From Bacteroidia bacterium (lineage in GTDB: Bacteria > Bacteroidota > Bacteroidia > J057 > JADKCL01), in the NCBI GenBank assembly GCA_020635905.1, contig JACJYV010000010.1:124001-188000 (forward strand): a DNA stretch of 64,000 nucleotides, read 5' to 3'. Made by a program: the position numbers and the translations under genes. The notes beneath the pieces were generated by a model. That model made no database searches and was not told the origin of the DNA. It worked only from the letters and a program-made list of their open reading frames with translations. Each line of letters opens with the position of its first letter. The first letter of the stretch is position 1. This document shows positions 42,613-52,911 of the stretch, piece after piece.

Positions 42613-45600
42613 TTATTCCTTCACGAGTTGGGCATTCCAGGTAAACTGGTCAGAGTTGATTTTGACCAGGTACATGCCTGTACTCAGTCCGCTGAGGTCG
42701 AGGGAAACGGAATTGCTTCCGGCTACCATGGCCCGGGTTTGGGTTTGCAGGGCTTTGCCCTGCAGATCGGTCAGTGAAATGGTGGCGGTCAGGGCACCTT
42801 TCAGATCGATCATGATTTCGGCGCGGTCGCGGGCCGGGTTGGGGTAGAGCACTACCTGCCCGGCAATGGATTCTTCCACCCCGGTCAGACAGTCCACCGT
42901 GATGGTTTGGGTCACCACATCCGTTCCGCAATCGTTGGTCTGGGTAAAGGTGACGGTATAGGTGCCATTGGAGGTGTAGGTGTGGCTGGGGCCTGAGCCT
43001 GTGCCGGTGTTACCATCCCCAAAGTCCCAATCCATGCTGGTGGCGGTGCCACCCGTTGAGGTGCTGGAGAATACCACTGTAGGACAACCTGAAAGGTCGG
43101 CAGAGGCGGTTCCGGCCGGAGAATCGGCGGCACTCACATCAATGGTATCCGAGGCGGAGCAGTTGGCGGGTGAAGTCACCATGACGTTGTATGATCCGGC
43201 CGAACTGACGGTCAGGGTCTGGCTGGTGGAGTTGTCGCTCCAAAGGTAGGTGCTGCCGGAATTGCCGGCGTCCAGGGTGGCGGTGGCTCCGTCGCAAAGG
43301 ACCAGATCGGGACCGAGGTTTACCACTGGAAGGTCATTGATGGTAACATTGGCGCTGTCCATGGCGGAGCAAACTCCATTGGTTACGGTCACATCCACCA
43401 TGCCGGAGGTGGTAACGGTGGTCATCTGGGTGGTGTCGCCCGTGCTCCAGGCATAGCTGGCTCCGGGGTTGCCGGCGTCGAGCATGGTGGGTCCACAGTA
43501 GGCGCTATCCACCAGATTTACCAGAGGCTTGGTATCCACACCCACGGTAACCGGGGTACGGTGAGAGGCACAGCCTACGGCATTATAATATACCGTTCCG
43601 TTCCAGCCACGGGGGAAGTTGGTGCCGGAGAAATTGCCGCAAAGGCCCGTTCCGCAATAAACTGAAAGCTCAGGAGTATTGTAATAGGTGCCAGCACTGA
43701 GGGTGGTATAGACGATGGTGGTGGTGGCAATGTAGATCCCGTAAGTTTGGCCGGCGGGAATGTTGAGCGGGGGAACGACGAGACGGCTGGGGTTTCCGGT
43801 ACCGGCGCTGGTCACGCTGGCAGAACCCAACAGGGTCCAGGCGCCAGAGTTGGTTTCAAAGCCCAGGTAGGATCCGACTTTGTAATATACGTCCACTGTG
43901 GCGCTGGCTGAAATGTTGATATCAAAGCTGTCGATGGTCACATCGGCCAGGGCTATTACGTCAAACATGTTACCTCCACCGCAGGAGTTGTTATTGGCAA
44001 AGGTGGTGGTGACGCTGGAATTGAGCAGGCCGCGGGCTTCTGCATAATAGGTCATGCCCGAGGTAAGCGGCCCGGTATTAAGGGTATCACCCATCTGGAT
44101 GAGGTTTCCGCCAGAAATGGAGTCATACCAGAAAGCAGTTCCGCTGGAAGATGCGATCAGCCAGGCTGAGTCGCCCTCACAAATGGTGGTGCCATTCGCA
44201 GTTGGTGGGGGAGGTGTGAGGTTGATGTTGGCGGTGGCATTCAGGGTGTCGTTATCAGAAGTCTGGTCGTTGGGTACACTGACTACCGCTTCGAGATTGA
44301 AGGTGCCTCCGGGCCAGGAGTTGAAGGTGCCTACGGTAATGGTGTCGGTCTGGCCTAAAACCATGGGACCCGGGTAGGTGTAGTTCAGGGTGGCTGAACC
44401 AGCTCCTGAAATGGTAACGGTAACCGGGATATTGGATTTGGTATTGAGACCATTATTGGAAAGAATAATTTTTACCACTTCAAAGCTGTCGGGACAGGTT
44501 CCTCCCATGGGGGCAAAAAATGCTTTGAGGGAAATATCCACAGAATCGGGCAGGTACTCGTCGGCGCCTATGTCCGGGATGGTCGATACGGGATTGGGAC
44601 GTACGTCGCCGTCGTAATCGTCGGTCACCGGAACGGTGGCGTCGCCTCCGTCATACAGCTGGGTGGCAAAGGCATGGAGGTTGAGCACCGGGTCGATGTA
44701 GTTTGGGTCTCCGTCAGTGGAATTGGTGTTGTATCCACCGCCACCCACATAGTTGGTCTGGCTGTAGCCAGCGCCAAGGTAGAGGAAGGTGGCGGCATTG
44801 GGGGCGTAGTAATTATTATAATCCACCGTGTTTACATAGGAAGTCAAACTAACGTAGATGGCATATCCCGTAGTGGACCCATTGATGGAAAATGAATTAT
44901 TGCGAATATCAGATCCTGTTCCTGATGTCTGGTAAAGGGCCCTGCTGTTGGTGGCGAAAAGGCTTACCGAGTTGTTGAATACATCGATATTGCGGGCATT
45001 GGTGGTAAGGTAGATTCCATAATTGGTGCTGGTGCTCACGAAATCCCCGCCTATCATGTTGTTGCGGATGGTGGCCCGGCTGGTACCAGAGCCATTCTGG
45101 TAATTTCCATAATAAACGTACATTCCATAGGTCCCGGCACGCTGAATATTATTTTTCTCAATGAGAAAGTTGTCGTTGCGGTAAATGTACATCCCGTAGG
45201 CAGAAGCCGTCGCAGAGGCACGGGCAATTACGGTGTTTCCGCCAATCACTCCACCATTCTGATAATAATGGCGCAATCCGTAATAATAAAAGTCCAGCAT
45301 CATGTTGCCTATCACGTGGTTGCCCTGCCCGTAAATGGAGGTGCTTTGCCCGTTGACTGTGATACTGTAATATCCACCTGAAACCACGTTATTTTCGATC
45401 AGGTTGTAATCACCGTTGTCGCCGAGAGTGGTGGGACTTGCCCCGGAGATGGTGATGCCGGCAAAGTTGGAGCTGGTGGTGTTCAGATCAACTGTTACCG
45501 CACAATTGCGCACAATATTGGAGTCAGAACTGTTAGTCAGCCATACTCCGTAGCCAAAGTTGGTGTCATTATTCTTAATGGTCAAACTGTCCAGAATAAT

Positions 45601-46005
45601 GTGTTTGGCACCTGAAAGACGGATCACGTGACGGTCGGCGGTGGTGGTTCCCGTGAAGTTGATCTCCTCCATGGAAGGGCCGCCCGTGAGGCGGATATAA
45701 TTGGTGGCAGATGCTCCGGTGATCGCCGTGAAGTTGACCTGCTCAGAGTAAGGGCCTGATCCTGATATGATGCGCAGGTTTACAGGGCCGCTTACCCCGG
45801 GGCCATTGGGAGTGCCTCCGTCGGAACGGGTGCCACTCACCAGGTCGGAAATGGCTGCGGATACGCTTAGATAATTGGTACTGCTGGCCGAGCCGCCACT
45901 ATTTATTGTGTAGGTCCCGCTCAGTGCTGCAAATGTTTCTCCCCCGAATAACAGTAACAGAAATAATGCAGACTTAAAAAGCCGTGTAGTAATGCTTCTT
46001 TTCAT
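42613..46005 (-). CDS. Beta-helix T9SS type A protein, tandem copy 1
   Basis: An extracellular protein of 1130 residues. Signal peptide MKRSITTRLFKSALFLLLLFGGETFA. A right-handed beta-helix follows (residues about 30-470), with repeats NxxxIRNNMIGGDF, GMYIYRNDNFLIEKNNIQ and a final VSTIPDIGADEYLPDS segment. Then a CARDB-like domain (about 480-590), Ig-like units (NGTTICEGDSAW), a beta-sandwich (SCGGGNMFDVIALADVTIDSFDI) around 660-760, more Ig repeats, a PKD domain (DWDFGDGNTGTGSGPSHTYT, about 965-1050) and a type A sorting domain (VVLYPNPARDRAEIMIDLKG). Adjacent paralogue of the next gene. Likely polysaccharide or surface binding. Confidence 0.88.
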   Translation of the reverse strand: MKRSITTRLFKSALFLLLLFGGETFAALSGTYTINSGGSASSTNYLSVSAAISDLVSGTRSDGGTPNGPGVSGPVNLRIISGSGPYSEQVNFTAITGASATNYIRLTGGPSMEEINFTGTTTADRHVIRLSGAKHIILDSLTIKNNDTNFGYGVWLTNSSDSNIVRNCAVTVDLNTTSSNFAGITISGASPTTLGDNGDYNLIENNVVSGGYYSITVNGQSTSIYGQGNHVIGNMMLDFYYYGLRHYYQNGGVIGGNTVIARASATASAYGMYIYRNDNFLIEKNNIQRAGTYGMYVYYGNYQNGSGTSRATIRNNMIGGDFVSTSTNYGIYLTTNARNIDVFNNSVSLFATNSRALYQTSGTGSDIRNNSFSINGSTTGYAIYVSLTSYVNTVDYNNYYAPNAATFLYLGAGYSQTNYVGGGGYNTNSTDGDPNYIDPVLNLHAFATQLYDGGDATVPVTDDYDGDVRPNPVSTIPDIGADEYLPDSVDISLKAFFAPMGGTCPDSFEVVKIILSNNGLNTKSNIPVTVTISGAGSATLNYTYPGPMVLGQTDTITVGTFNSWPGGTFNLEAVVSVPNDQTSDNDTLNATANINLTPPPPTANGTTICEGDSAWLIASSSGTAFWYDSISGGNLIQMGDTLNTGPLTSGMTYYAEARGLLNSSVTTTFANNNSCGGGNMFDVIALADVTIDSFDINISASATVDVYYKVGSYLGFETNSGAWTLLGSASVTSAGTGNPSRLVVPPLNIPAGQTYGIYIATTTIVYTTLSAGTYYNTPELSVYCGTGLCGNFSGTNFPRGWNGTVYYNAVGCASHRTPVTVGVDTKPLVNLVDSAYCGPTMLDAGNPGASYAWSTGDTTQMTTVTTSGMVDVTVTNGVCSAMDSANVTINDLPVVNLGPDLVLCDGATATLDAGNSGSTYLWSDNSTSQTLTVSSAGSYNVMVTSPANCSASDTIDVSAADSPAGTASADLSGCPTVVFSSTSTGGTATSMDWDFGDGNTGTGSGPSHTYTSNGTYTVTFTQTNDCGTDVVTQTITVDCLTGVEESIAGQVVLYPNPARDRAEIMIDLKGALTATISLTDLQGKALQTQTRAMVAGSNSVSLDLSGLSTGMYLVKINSDQFTWNAQLVKE

Positions 46006-46108
46006 AATTTTTTCTCAAGTTAATTAATAAAAATAGAGCTCTTCGTATCTGCAAGATAAGAAACCGTGGGCAATATTTATATAATAAAATAAGTCTATAG
46101 TTAGGAGC

Positions 46109-46146
46109 ATAAAAAAGTCCGGCCCCTCAAAGCTGAGGAGCCGGAC
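46109..46146 (-). terminator. Rho-independent terminator of the second beta-helix gene
   Basis: GTCCGGCCCCTCA (46117-46129) pairs with TGAGGAGCCGGAC (46134-46146) with one mismatch; the minus-strand transcript then meets a T run from 46116 to 46111. Confidence 0.85.
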
Positions 46147-46179
46147 CCGTACAGGCCTGTTACAGGCCGTGGAAAAGGA

Positions 46180-49100
46180 TTAGTTTTTCACCAGTTGTCC
46201 ATTCCAGCTGAAGCTGTCAGAATTGATCTTCACCAGATACATTCCTGAGCTCAGGCCGCTGAGGTCGAGCTGGATGGTATTGTTTCCGGCACCCAAAGCT
46301 TTGCTTTGGGAATTCATGACTTTGCCTTGCAGGTCGGTGAGTGAAATGGTGGCCAGGGTTGCACCTTTCAGGTTGAGGGCCAGTTCAGCCCGGTCTTTGG
46401 CCGGGTTGGGGAACAGCACTACCTGACCAGCCAGAATTCCGTCGATTCCAGTGAGACAATCCACGGTAATGGTTTGGGTTACCACATCCGTTCCGCAATC
46501 GTTGGTCTGGGTGAAGGTCACGGTGTATGATCCATCGGCGGTGTAGGTGTGGCTGGGGTTGCTGCCGGTGCCGGTGCTTCCGTCCCCAAAATCCCAGGAG
46601 CTGGTGGTGGCGGCTCCGCCAGTGGAGGTGCTGGTGAAGGCCACGGTAGGACAACCCGAGAGGTCGGCGCTCAAGGTGCCGGCAGGTGAATTCAGGGTAG
46701 TAATGGTGACTGCATCTGTTCCGGTACAGCTTTCAGGGGTGGTTACCACCACACTGTAGGTTCCGGCAGCGGTTACGGTCAGGGTCTGGCTGGTGGAGTT
46801 GTCGCTCCAGAGGTAGCTGTTGCCTGCGTTTCCGGCATCGAGGGTGGCAGATGCACCATCACACAGGAGTTGATCGGCACCCAGGTTTACGGTGGGGAAG
46901 TCACCAATGGTCACATCAGCGCTGTCGGCGGTGGCACAGGTTCCGTTCATCACGGTTACGCTCACCAGTGATGAGCTGGAAATGGTGGAAGTCTGGGTGG
47001 TGTCACCGTTGCTCCACATGTAGCTGGCGCCAGGGTTTCCGGCATCCAGGGTGGCAGGTCCGCAATGGGTGGTATCGGCCAGTGAAACCACCGGGTAGGT
47101 GTTTACACCCACGTTTACTGCGGTACGGGGGGAGGCACAGCCGATGGCAGAGTAGTAAACCCGTCCGTTCCAGCCACGGGGGAAGTTGGTGCCGGAGAAT
47201 GCGCCACAAAGACCGGTTCCTGAGTACAATGAAAGCTCAGGGGTGTTGTAGTAGGTTCCTGCACTCAGGGTGGTGTACACCATGGTGGTGGTATTGATGA
47301 AGATCCCGTAGGTCTGTCCGGCGGGAACCGTAAGCGGGGGAACCACGAGGCGGCTGGGGTTTCCGGTGCCTGCACCGATTACGTTGGCGGTACCGAGCAG
47401 GGTCCAGGCGCCTGCGTTGGTTTCGGAGCCCAGGTAGGTACCCACTTTGTAGTAAACGTTTACAGAAGCGCTTCCTGAGATATTGATATCAAAGCTGTCG
47501 AGAGTTACTTCAGCAATGGCAATGATATCAAACATGTTACCGCCACCGCAGGAGTTGTTGTTGGCAAAAGTGGTGGTAACGGTGGAAACAGCGGTGCCGC
47601 GGGCTTCGGTGTAGTAAGTCATGGGGCTGCTGAGCGGTCCGGTGCTGATGGTGTCGCCGGTGTAAATCAGGTTGCCGCCGGAGGGTGCGTCGTACCAGAA
47701 ATTGGTTCCGGTAGAGGTGGCAATCAGCATGGTGCTGTCTCCTTCACAAATGGTGGTGGAGGGTACGGTGGGTGCAGCAGGGGTCAGGTTTACGCCAATA
47801 GTTTTTACCAGGGTATCGTTGCCGTGGCTCTGATCATTGGCTACAGAGACTATGGCGCTGAAGTTGAAATTGCCGCCGGGCCAGGAGTTGAAGGTGCCAA
47901 CGGTTACAGTATCCACATCACCGAGGGCCATGGGGCCGGGGTAAACCACGTTCAGCACGGCAGAGCCTGCGCCACTGATGGTTACCTGCACCGGAATATT
48001 GGATTTGGTGTTCAGTCCACGGTTGGAAAGGATCACTTTCACCACTTCCATGCTGTCGGGGCAGGCGCCACCTGCGGGAGCCACGATTTTGTCCATGGTG
48101 ATGTCAACTGAATCGGGCAGATACTCGTCGGCACCAATGTCGGGAATGGTGGAAGTGGGGTGAGGCCGCACATCGCCATCGAAGTCATTGGTTACCCCCA
48201 CGGTTGGGTCGCCTCCGTCAAAAAGCTGGGTGGCGTAGGCGTGCAAATTGGATACAGGATCAATGTAAAGCGGATCCCCATCAGTTGAATTGGTGTTGAA
48301 TCCGGCAGCCCCCTGGTAATTGGTGGTGGTATAGGCTCCTGCCAGATAGATCAGACCGGATGAACCAGGACAATAGTAGTTGTTGTAGTCCATGCCGTTG
48401 AGGTAGGCAGTTGAGGAAACGTAAGCAGCATAGCCACTGGTGGAGTTGATCACGGAGAATGAGTTATTCCGCACGTTATTTCCTGTTCCGGCAATGAGAT
48501 AGAATCCTCTTCCGTTTCCGCTGGTCAGGCTAATGGAGTTATGGAAAATGTCAACGTTGACTGTATTGGTGGTGAGGTACATACCGTAGGGGGATGCGGC
48601 CAGCCAGCTGCCTCCGATCATATTATTGCGGAGAGTTGCCCGGCTGCTGGATGATCCTCCCTGGTAGTTGGCATAGTAGCAATAAATACCATAGGTGCCC
48701 ACATTATATAAATTGTTTTGCTCGACGGTGAACCGGTCATTATAGTAAATGTACATTCCGTATCCGGATGCAGTTCCGGATGGGCGTGCATGCACGGTAT
48801 TCCCCCGGATAATGCCGAGATTTTGCTCGTAGTGGCGAATTCCGTAATAGTAAAATTCCTTAAACTCGTTGCCAATGACGTGGTTTTCCTGAGAGTAAAC
48901 CGTGGTGCTGGTGCCGGTTGCAGTATAACCATAGTACCCGCCGGAAACGACGTTGCCTTGTACGGTGTTGTAATCCCCGTTATTGCCGGAGCCGGTGGCG
49001 CTGGTGGTGGAGGAAATTACGATCCCGGCCATGTTGGCGCTGGTGGAGTTGTTGGGCACGGTGATGATGCTGTTTTTCACCCAGTTACTGTCTGCGTTAT

Positions 49101-49572
49101 TGGTGATGTGAACCCCGTACGCATAGGTGGCATCGGTATTGGTCAGGGTAAGACTGTCCAGGATGATGTTTTTGGTGCCGGTAAGGGTGATTACCCCGCG
49201 GGCGGTGGTGGTGGTACCCGAAAATGAAATCTCTTCGCGGGTAGGGCCACCGGTCAGACGGACGAATTTATTCTTGTTGGTGCCGGCAATGGGACCAAAG
49301 GCAATTTGCTCGTTATAAGGTCCGGTGTTGGCCACAATTCTCAGGGTTACCGGTCCGGATACGCCGGGGCCATTGGGTGTACCCCCATCGGTACGGGTTC
49401 CGGCCATCAGGTCGGCAACAGCGGCGGTTACGGAAAGGTAGTTGGTGCTGGTTGCAGTGCCGTTCTTGTTAATGGTGTAGGTACCATTCAAGGCTGCGAA
49501 GCTGCTTCCTCCAAATAAAAGGAGAAACAGCATCAACGGCTGCAAGATTGTTGATGTAATCCTTTTTTTCAT
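46180..49572 (-). CDS. Beta-helix T9SS type A protein, tandem copy 2
   Basis: Also exactly 1130 residues and the same domain order as its neighbour: signal peptide MKKRITSTILQPLMLFLLLFGG, beta-helix up to STIPDIGADEYLPDS, CARDB-like, Ig-like (PSTTICEGDSTM), NSCGGGNMFDIIAIAEVTLD beta-sandwich, Ig repeats, PKD (SWDFGDGSTGTGSNPSHTYT) and a sorting domain (VVLFPNPAKDRAELALNLKG). The two are about equally conserved in the C-terminal modules and most divergent in the beta-helix coils, so they are probably a recent tandem duplicate under different selection. It has its own terminator. Ligands unknown. Confidence 0.88.
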   Translation of the reverse strand: MKKRITSTILQPLMLFLLLFGGSSFAALNGTYTINKNGTATSTNYLSVTAAVADLMAGTRTDGGTPNGPGVSGPVTLRIVANTGPYNEQIAFGPIAGTNKNKFVRLTGGPTREEISFSGTTTTARGVITLTGTKNIILDSLTLTNTDATYAYGVHITNNADSNWVKNSIITVPNNSTSANMAGIVISSTTSATGSGNNGDYNTVQGNVVSGGYYGYTATGTSTTVYSQENHVIGNEFKEFYYYGIRHYEQNLGIIRGNTVHARPSGTASGYGMYIYYNDRFTVEQNNLYNVGTYGIYCYYANYQGGSSSSRATLRNNMIGGSWLAASPYGMYLTTNTVNVDIFHNSISLTSGNGRGFYLIAGTGNNVRNNSFSVINSTSGYAAYVSSTAYLNGMDYNNYYCPGSSGLIYLAGAYTTTNYQGAAGFNTNSTDGDPLYIDPVSNLHAYATQLFDGGDPTVGVTNDFDGDVRPHPTSTIPDIGADEYLPDSVDITMDKIVAPAGGACPDSMEVVKVILSNRGLNTKSNIPVQVTISGAGSAVLNVVYPGPMALGDVDTVTVGTFNSWPGGNFNFSAIVSVANDQSHGNDTLVKTIGVNLTPAAPTVPSTTICEGDSTMLIATSTGTNFWYDAPSGGNLIYTGDTISTGPLSSPMTYYTEARGTAVSTVTTTFANNNSCGGGNMFDIIAIAEVTLDSFDINISGSASVNVYYKVGTYLGSETNAGAWTLLGTANVIGAGTGNPSRLVVPPLTVPAGQTYGIFINTTTMVYTTLSAGTYYNTPELSLYSGTGLCGAFSGTNFPRGWNGRVYYSAIGCASPRTAVNVGVNTYPVVSLADTTHCGPATLDAGNPGASYMWSNGDTTQTSTISSSSLVSVTVMNGTCATADSADVTIGDFPTVNLGADQLLCDGASATLDAGNAGNSYLWSDNSTSQTLTVTAAGTYSVVVTTPESCTGTDAVTITTLNSPAGTLSADLSGCPTVAFTSTSTGGAATTSSWDFGDGSTGTGSNPSHTYTADGSYTVTFTQTNDCGTDVVTQTITVDCLTGIDGILAGQVVLFPNPAKDRAELALNLKGATLATISLTDLQGKVMNSQSKALGAGNNTIQLDLSGLSSGMYLVKINSDSFSWNGQLVKN

Positions 49573-50636
49573 AATTTTTTCTCAGAGTAAAAAGTTGATA
49601 AATAAAGGCTAATTGTTTAGTGTTTTGCTGAAGGGGTCTCTCTTCAATTTTTCCTCCCCTTCATTCGCAGGTGAATTTACAGTTAATTTTTAAATCCTTA
49701 AATAAATTTCGATGAATGATATTTTGTATCCTGCTCATTTACAAGTGGTTATTGTATGCATGTAGCATGAAATTAAATATGGCAAAACATCCATGTTTAA
49801 ACGTGAAATGGGGTTTGGATCAGGTGGTTCAATTCCGGGAAGAGGTGGGATAAGGCTGCCCCGGAAGATAAATTTTGGCAAGAATTTCTATCCGGAGTCA
49901 TTTGCCATAAAAACGAGTTATTGACTGATTGTGGATGTTTTTGGTATTAGCCCGGGTGGCTCGTGGGGGTATTTTGATGGAACAATATCGGGACAAACAG
50001 GGGTTTCGCGGTTCTGTGAGGGGTAAAGAGCAGGGAAGCCCGGGTTTTCAGTTAAAAATCAGATGGGCTGGGGAGAGGTCGGTTTTGGGGAGTTTTCCTG
50101 AGGTGGCCAGGGTTTGTTGGTGATTGTTTTACCGCCTTAAATTATTATAATAATGGTTGCTTTGGGAGGGGCAATGTGAACAAATGGTTATGGGGAAATG
50201 GGGGTACTCATGTCTGTGAATGATCACGGGAATTACCCACCCCAAACTGGTTAAGGCAGGGGAAATACCCACGGCGTTTATTAATGCGACCGCGCGGTGG
50301 TGGGAGATTTCATATCTGTTTCATTAAATACGATAGTTCGACCGCGCTCCAGTCAACCGTATGCCCTTTCAGGGCAGATTTGTCCTCATGCCTGGCCACC
50401 TGAGGTACCGAATGCGCTCAGTATTCTCTTCTCTTCAAAAAGGAGGTGCCAGGAATGATGGCCGGATTCAGGTGGTGGGGAATGCGGGCATAGTGGGCTC
50501 AGGGTAAGCCCTGGGTGCAGGTGTTGAGGGGATGAGTATTGGGTAATAATTGGGGACCTATTGGGGAAGTATTGAGTAACTATTGAGTAACCCCCCCTTT
50601 TGGGATGAGTGGAGCGGAGATTTCACCGAATGGTTT
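49573..50636. other. Gene-free stretch with AT-rich promoter region and REP-like words
   Basis: About 1 kb. The part next to 49573 is AT-rich and holds the promoter of the leftward beta-helix gene. Around 50285-50400 are GACCGCGCGGT-type palindromes and CCCTTTCAGGGC, the same words as at 20.4 kb. No frame is supported as coding; a 64-residue frame near 49929 is low quality. Confidence 0.6.
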
Positions 50637-51224
50637 TCAAAGGCTGGCCTCCCAAAGGATCCGCATTTTGGCGGCTTTTTCAAGTACCTGGGCAGCTCCT
50701 TCCTGAGACATTTCCCGGTATTCTGTTTCGCCTTCGGCCAGCTTTTCCTGGTAATCGATCAATTTATCTTCGCTGAAATAATAACGGTATTCCTGCAACA
50801 ACTCATCCCCTTGCTCCAGGCGAAAATAGTAAAAAATCAGTTTGCCTGAGGTGGCAAAGAGGTATTCCTCGTTTTCGACCCGGTCGCTTCGCTGGGTGGT
50901 GGCGTTGACCTTCAAAAGCTGGTACTTTTCCTCCTCACTTTCGGGGTCGCGCTGATACCAAAGGTCACGTTTGCTCTGGTAAATGCCCACCGCAGCCCAG
51001 GGCTCCTCACCCGAATTGGTGGTGAGGCGATTCACATACAGACCGCAGGGCGATCCATCTTCCTGACAGGTTGCGATTCGTGCATTGACCTCCTGGTACG
51101 CGGTGCGAATTCCCTCCCGGCTGGTTTTCTGGGCCCTTACTTTGCAACCTCCGCTCCAGACCAGCAGAGGAATCCACCCCAAAATGAGCAGAATCCTGAA
51201 TTTACCCGAAAGAAATTCTCCCAT
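50637..51224 (-). CDS. Lipoprotein adjacent to a caspase-like gene
   Basis: A 195-residue lipoprotein: the signal MGEFLSGKFRILLILGWIPLLVWSGGC has lipobox Cys27. The mature part, KVRAQKTSREGIRTAYQEVNARIATCQEDGSPCGLYVNR onward, has two further Cys in the TCQEDGSPC stretch. No family is recognised. It begins six bases after the stop of the caspase-like gene, so the two are likely co-translated; a partner or inhibitor role is possible, but only by position. Confidence 0.7.
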   Translation of the reverse strand: MGEFLSGKFRILLILGWIPLLVWSGGCKVRAQKTSREGIRTAYQEVNARIATCQEDGSPCGLYVNRLTTNSGEEPWAAVGIYQSKRDLWYQRDPESEEEKYQLLKVNATTQRSDRVENEEYLFATSGKLIFYYFRLEQGDELLQEYRYYFSEDKLIDYQEKLAEGETEYREMSQEGAAQVLEKAAKMRILWEASL

Positions 51225-51230
51225 TATCCT

Positions 51231-52673
51231 TTACTGCACGGGATTGGTTTGTACCCAGGTAGCCCAATCCTGATGGAGGAAGGTGGTGGTGCCTTCGAGG
51301 TTGGAGAACATTTCCGAGCCCAGCTGGACCTTGCGGCTGGTGCCATCGGCCTGAGGGATGGACAGCTTGCCATTGTGGCTTTCGGACATGCGGGAGGTGT
51401 AGTGCTTCCACATTTGTTTTTCCACTTTGGCCTTGTCCTTTTGCAAACGGGTGGCCTCTGAGGTAATGAAGGCGTCGTCGTAGAGGAGGCGGAAAATGTG
51501 GACCCCGCCCTGGTCCTGGGTGGCGTCTTTGCCGGCATCGGCCCCAAATACGCGGGCAGAGTAGTTGTTGACGGTGTGACCAGCCGAAAGGTGGGCATAA
51601 ACGCTGGCCTCGGGGCCGAGTTCCTCGGCAAATTTGGCGCCGAAAGAGGAACTTCCGTCCTGCTTTTCTGCGGCGGAGAGGCTCCAGACGTCGCCTTTTT
51701 CAGTGCCGTCCGACTCCCGGCCTGCATTACAGGCAAAGAGGTTCACATCCACGTCGCTCTTCAACGGACCCTTGATGTCTTTGACAAATAATTCAAACTG
51801 CTTTTCTTCTTTTGCCGTGTCAATGCGGGTATTATACTTGCCGCTGCCAGCGAGGTGCATGCCCCAGGGCATACCGTGGGAGAATAGTGCCAGAGTTTTG
51901 ATTTTGGTAAAGGCAGGAGGCACGGCCACGCATTGCTGGACGGATTTTTCGTATTCTGAGACCAGCAGGTTGTGGATGTCGTTGATGGCATTGATCACAT
52001 CTGTCTGGGATTTGATCGGGCGGGCCATGCCCAGTTTGAGGTTGCCTTTGTCGTCGTAACCGAGGGAATTGAAGGAGGAGGCGTAGGTGTCGGCCGCCCG
52101 CTTGAATTCCTTGTTATTGGAGTTCTGGTCGTCGTAATTGGCCCAGATTGCCACATTCACCCCGTTGGGGAAGTCTTTCGCGATCTGGTCGATCATGCCT
52201 TCGCCCGCCACCAGGTCGGGACGTGACTTGGTGATCTCGCCGTTCAGGGCTTTTTCGGTTTTTCCACCCGGATCCACTTTGGCGTCGAGGGTTTTGGCCT
52301 CTACCACCCGGATCTGAACCTGGCGAATGGCGTACTCGGTGGCTTCGTCGCAAATGCCGTTGATGCTGCTTGTGCCGTCTTCGCGGGTGGCGGCCAGGTA
52401 GCCTTTATTCACCAGATTATACTGCACGATCCGCACATCCTTGTCGCTGTTGACCCCGCCAGCACCCACGGATTTGGAAATCTTGTCTCCCGCTTTGGGC
52501 TCGTAGGCCGCGGAACTGTCGGGGCTGTCCCCTTCTTTTTTCTGTACAGGGTCTGCCTTCAACTGAAAGGCTGGGGGCGCCATGGTGGCGGCTGTGACCT
52601 GGCTGGATTCGGAAGAATCCATGCTTTGGGGACTGACCTGGTTTTCGCGGGTGAGGTATTGAGGATCTGGCAT
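51231..52673 (-). CDS. Putative clan CD (caspase-fold) protein with peptidoglycan-binding-like domain
   Basis: A 480-residue protein. The N-terminal 60 residues are disordered and contain PPAFQLKADPVQKKE, a word that also occurs at the N-terminus of Bacteroidota DUF4157 proteins linked to extracellular contractile injection systems. Residues 80-155 resemble a peptidoglycan-binding domain (VQYNLVNKGYLA then KVDPGGKTEKALN). The C-terminal half shows the clan CD pattern: hydrophobic strand then His-Gly (KTLALFSHGMPWG, His266) and, 49 residues later, hydrophobic strand then Ala-Cys (DVNLFACNAGRE, Cys315). A catalytic His/Cys dyad is inferred. There is no signal peptide. Possibly a toxin or effector, with the lipoprotein as partner. 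Confidence 0.6.
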   Translation of the reverse strand: MPDPQYLTRENQVSPQSMDSSESSQVTAATMAPPAFQLKADPVQKKEGDSPDSSAAYEPKAGDKISKSVGAGGVNSDKDVRIVQYNLVNKGYLAATREDGTSSINGICDEATEYAIRQVQIRVVEAKTLDAKVDPGGKTEKALNGEITKSRPDLVAGEGMIDQIAKDFPNGVNVAIWANYDDQNSNNKEFKRAADTYASSFNSLGYDDKGNLKLGMARPIKSQTDVINAINDIHNLLVSEYEKSVQQCVAVPPAFTKIKTLALFSHGMPWGMHLAGSGKYNTRIDTAKEEKQFELFVKDIKGPLKSDVDVNLFACNAGRESDGTEKGDVWSLSAAEKQDGSSSFGAKFAEELGPEASVYAHLSAGHTVNNYSARVFGADAGKDATQDQGGVHIFRLLYDDAFITSEATRLQKDKAKVEKQMWKHYTSRMSESHNGKLSIPQADGTSRKVQLGSEMFSNLEGTTTFLHQDWATWVQTNPVQ

Positions 52674-52911
52674 TTGGGTAACTTTGGGTGAATATTGCGC
52701 TTACAGATTGCTTTTCGGGAACGAAAAGCCCGAAGGTAGGAAAGTTAGGCAATTGCGGGGAGAAAATCCAGAGGGGAGTGGTTGTTAGTTGTTGGTTCTA
52801 AGTTGTTAGTTTCCGCATGGCGGTGCCTTTGGTATGGGTTCAGGTTTGGGGGAGTCCTCTGTAAAAAGTTTCCGGACGCAGCAATTACCTTAAAATTCAC
52901 CCATTTCTCCC

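Noticed and set aside
49929..50123. Rightward 64-residue frame
   Set aside because: Low-complexity Arg/Gly composition, no signal or homology, in a region without conserved coding features.
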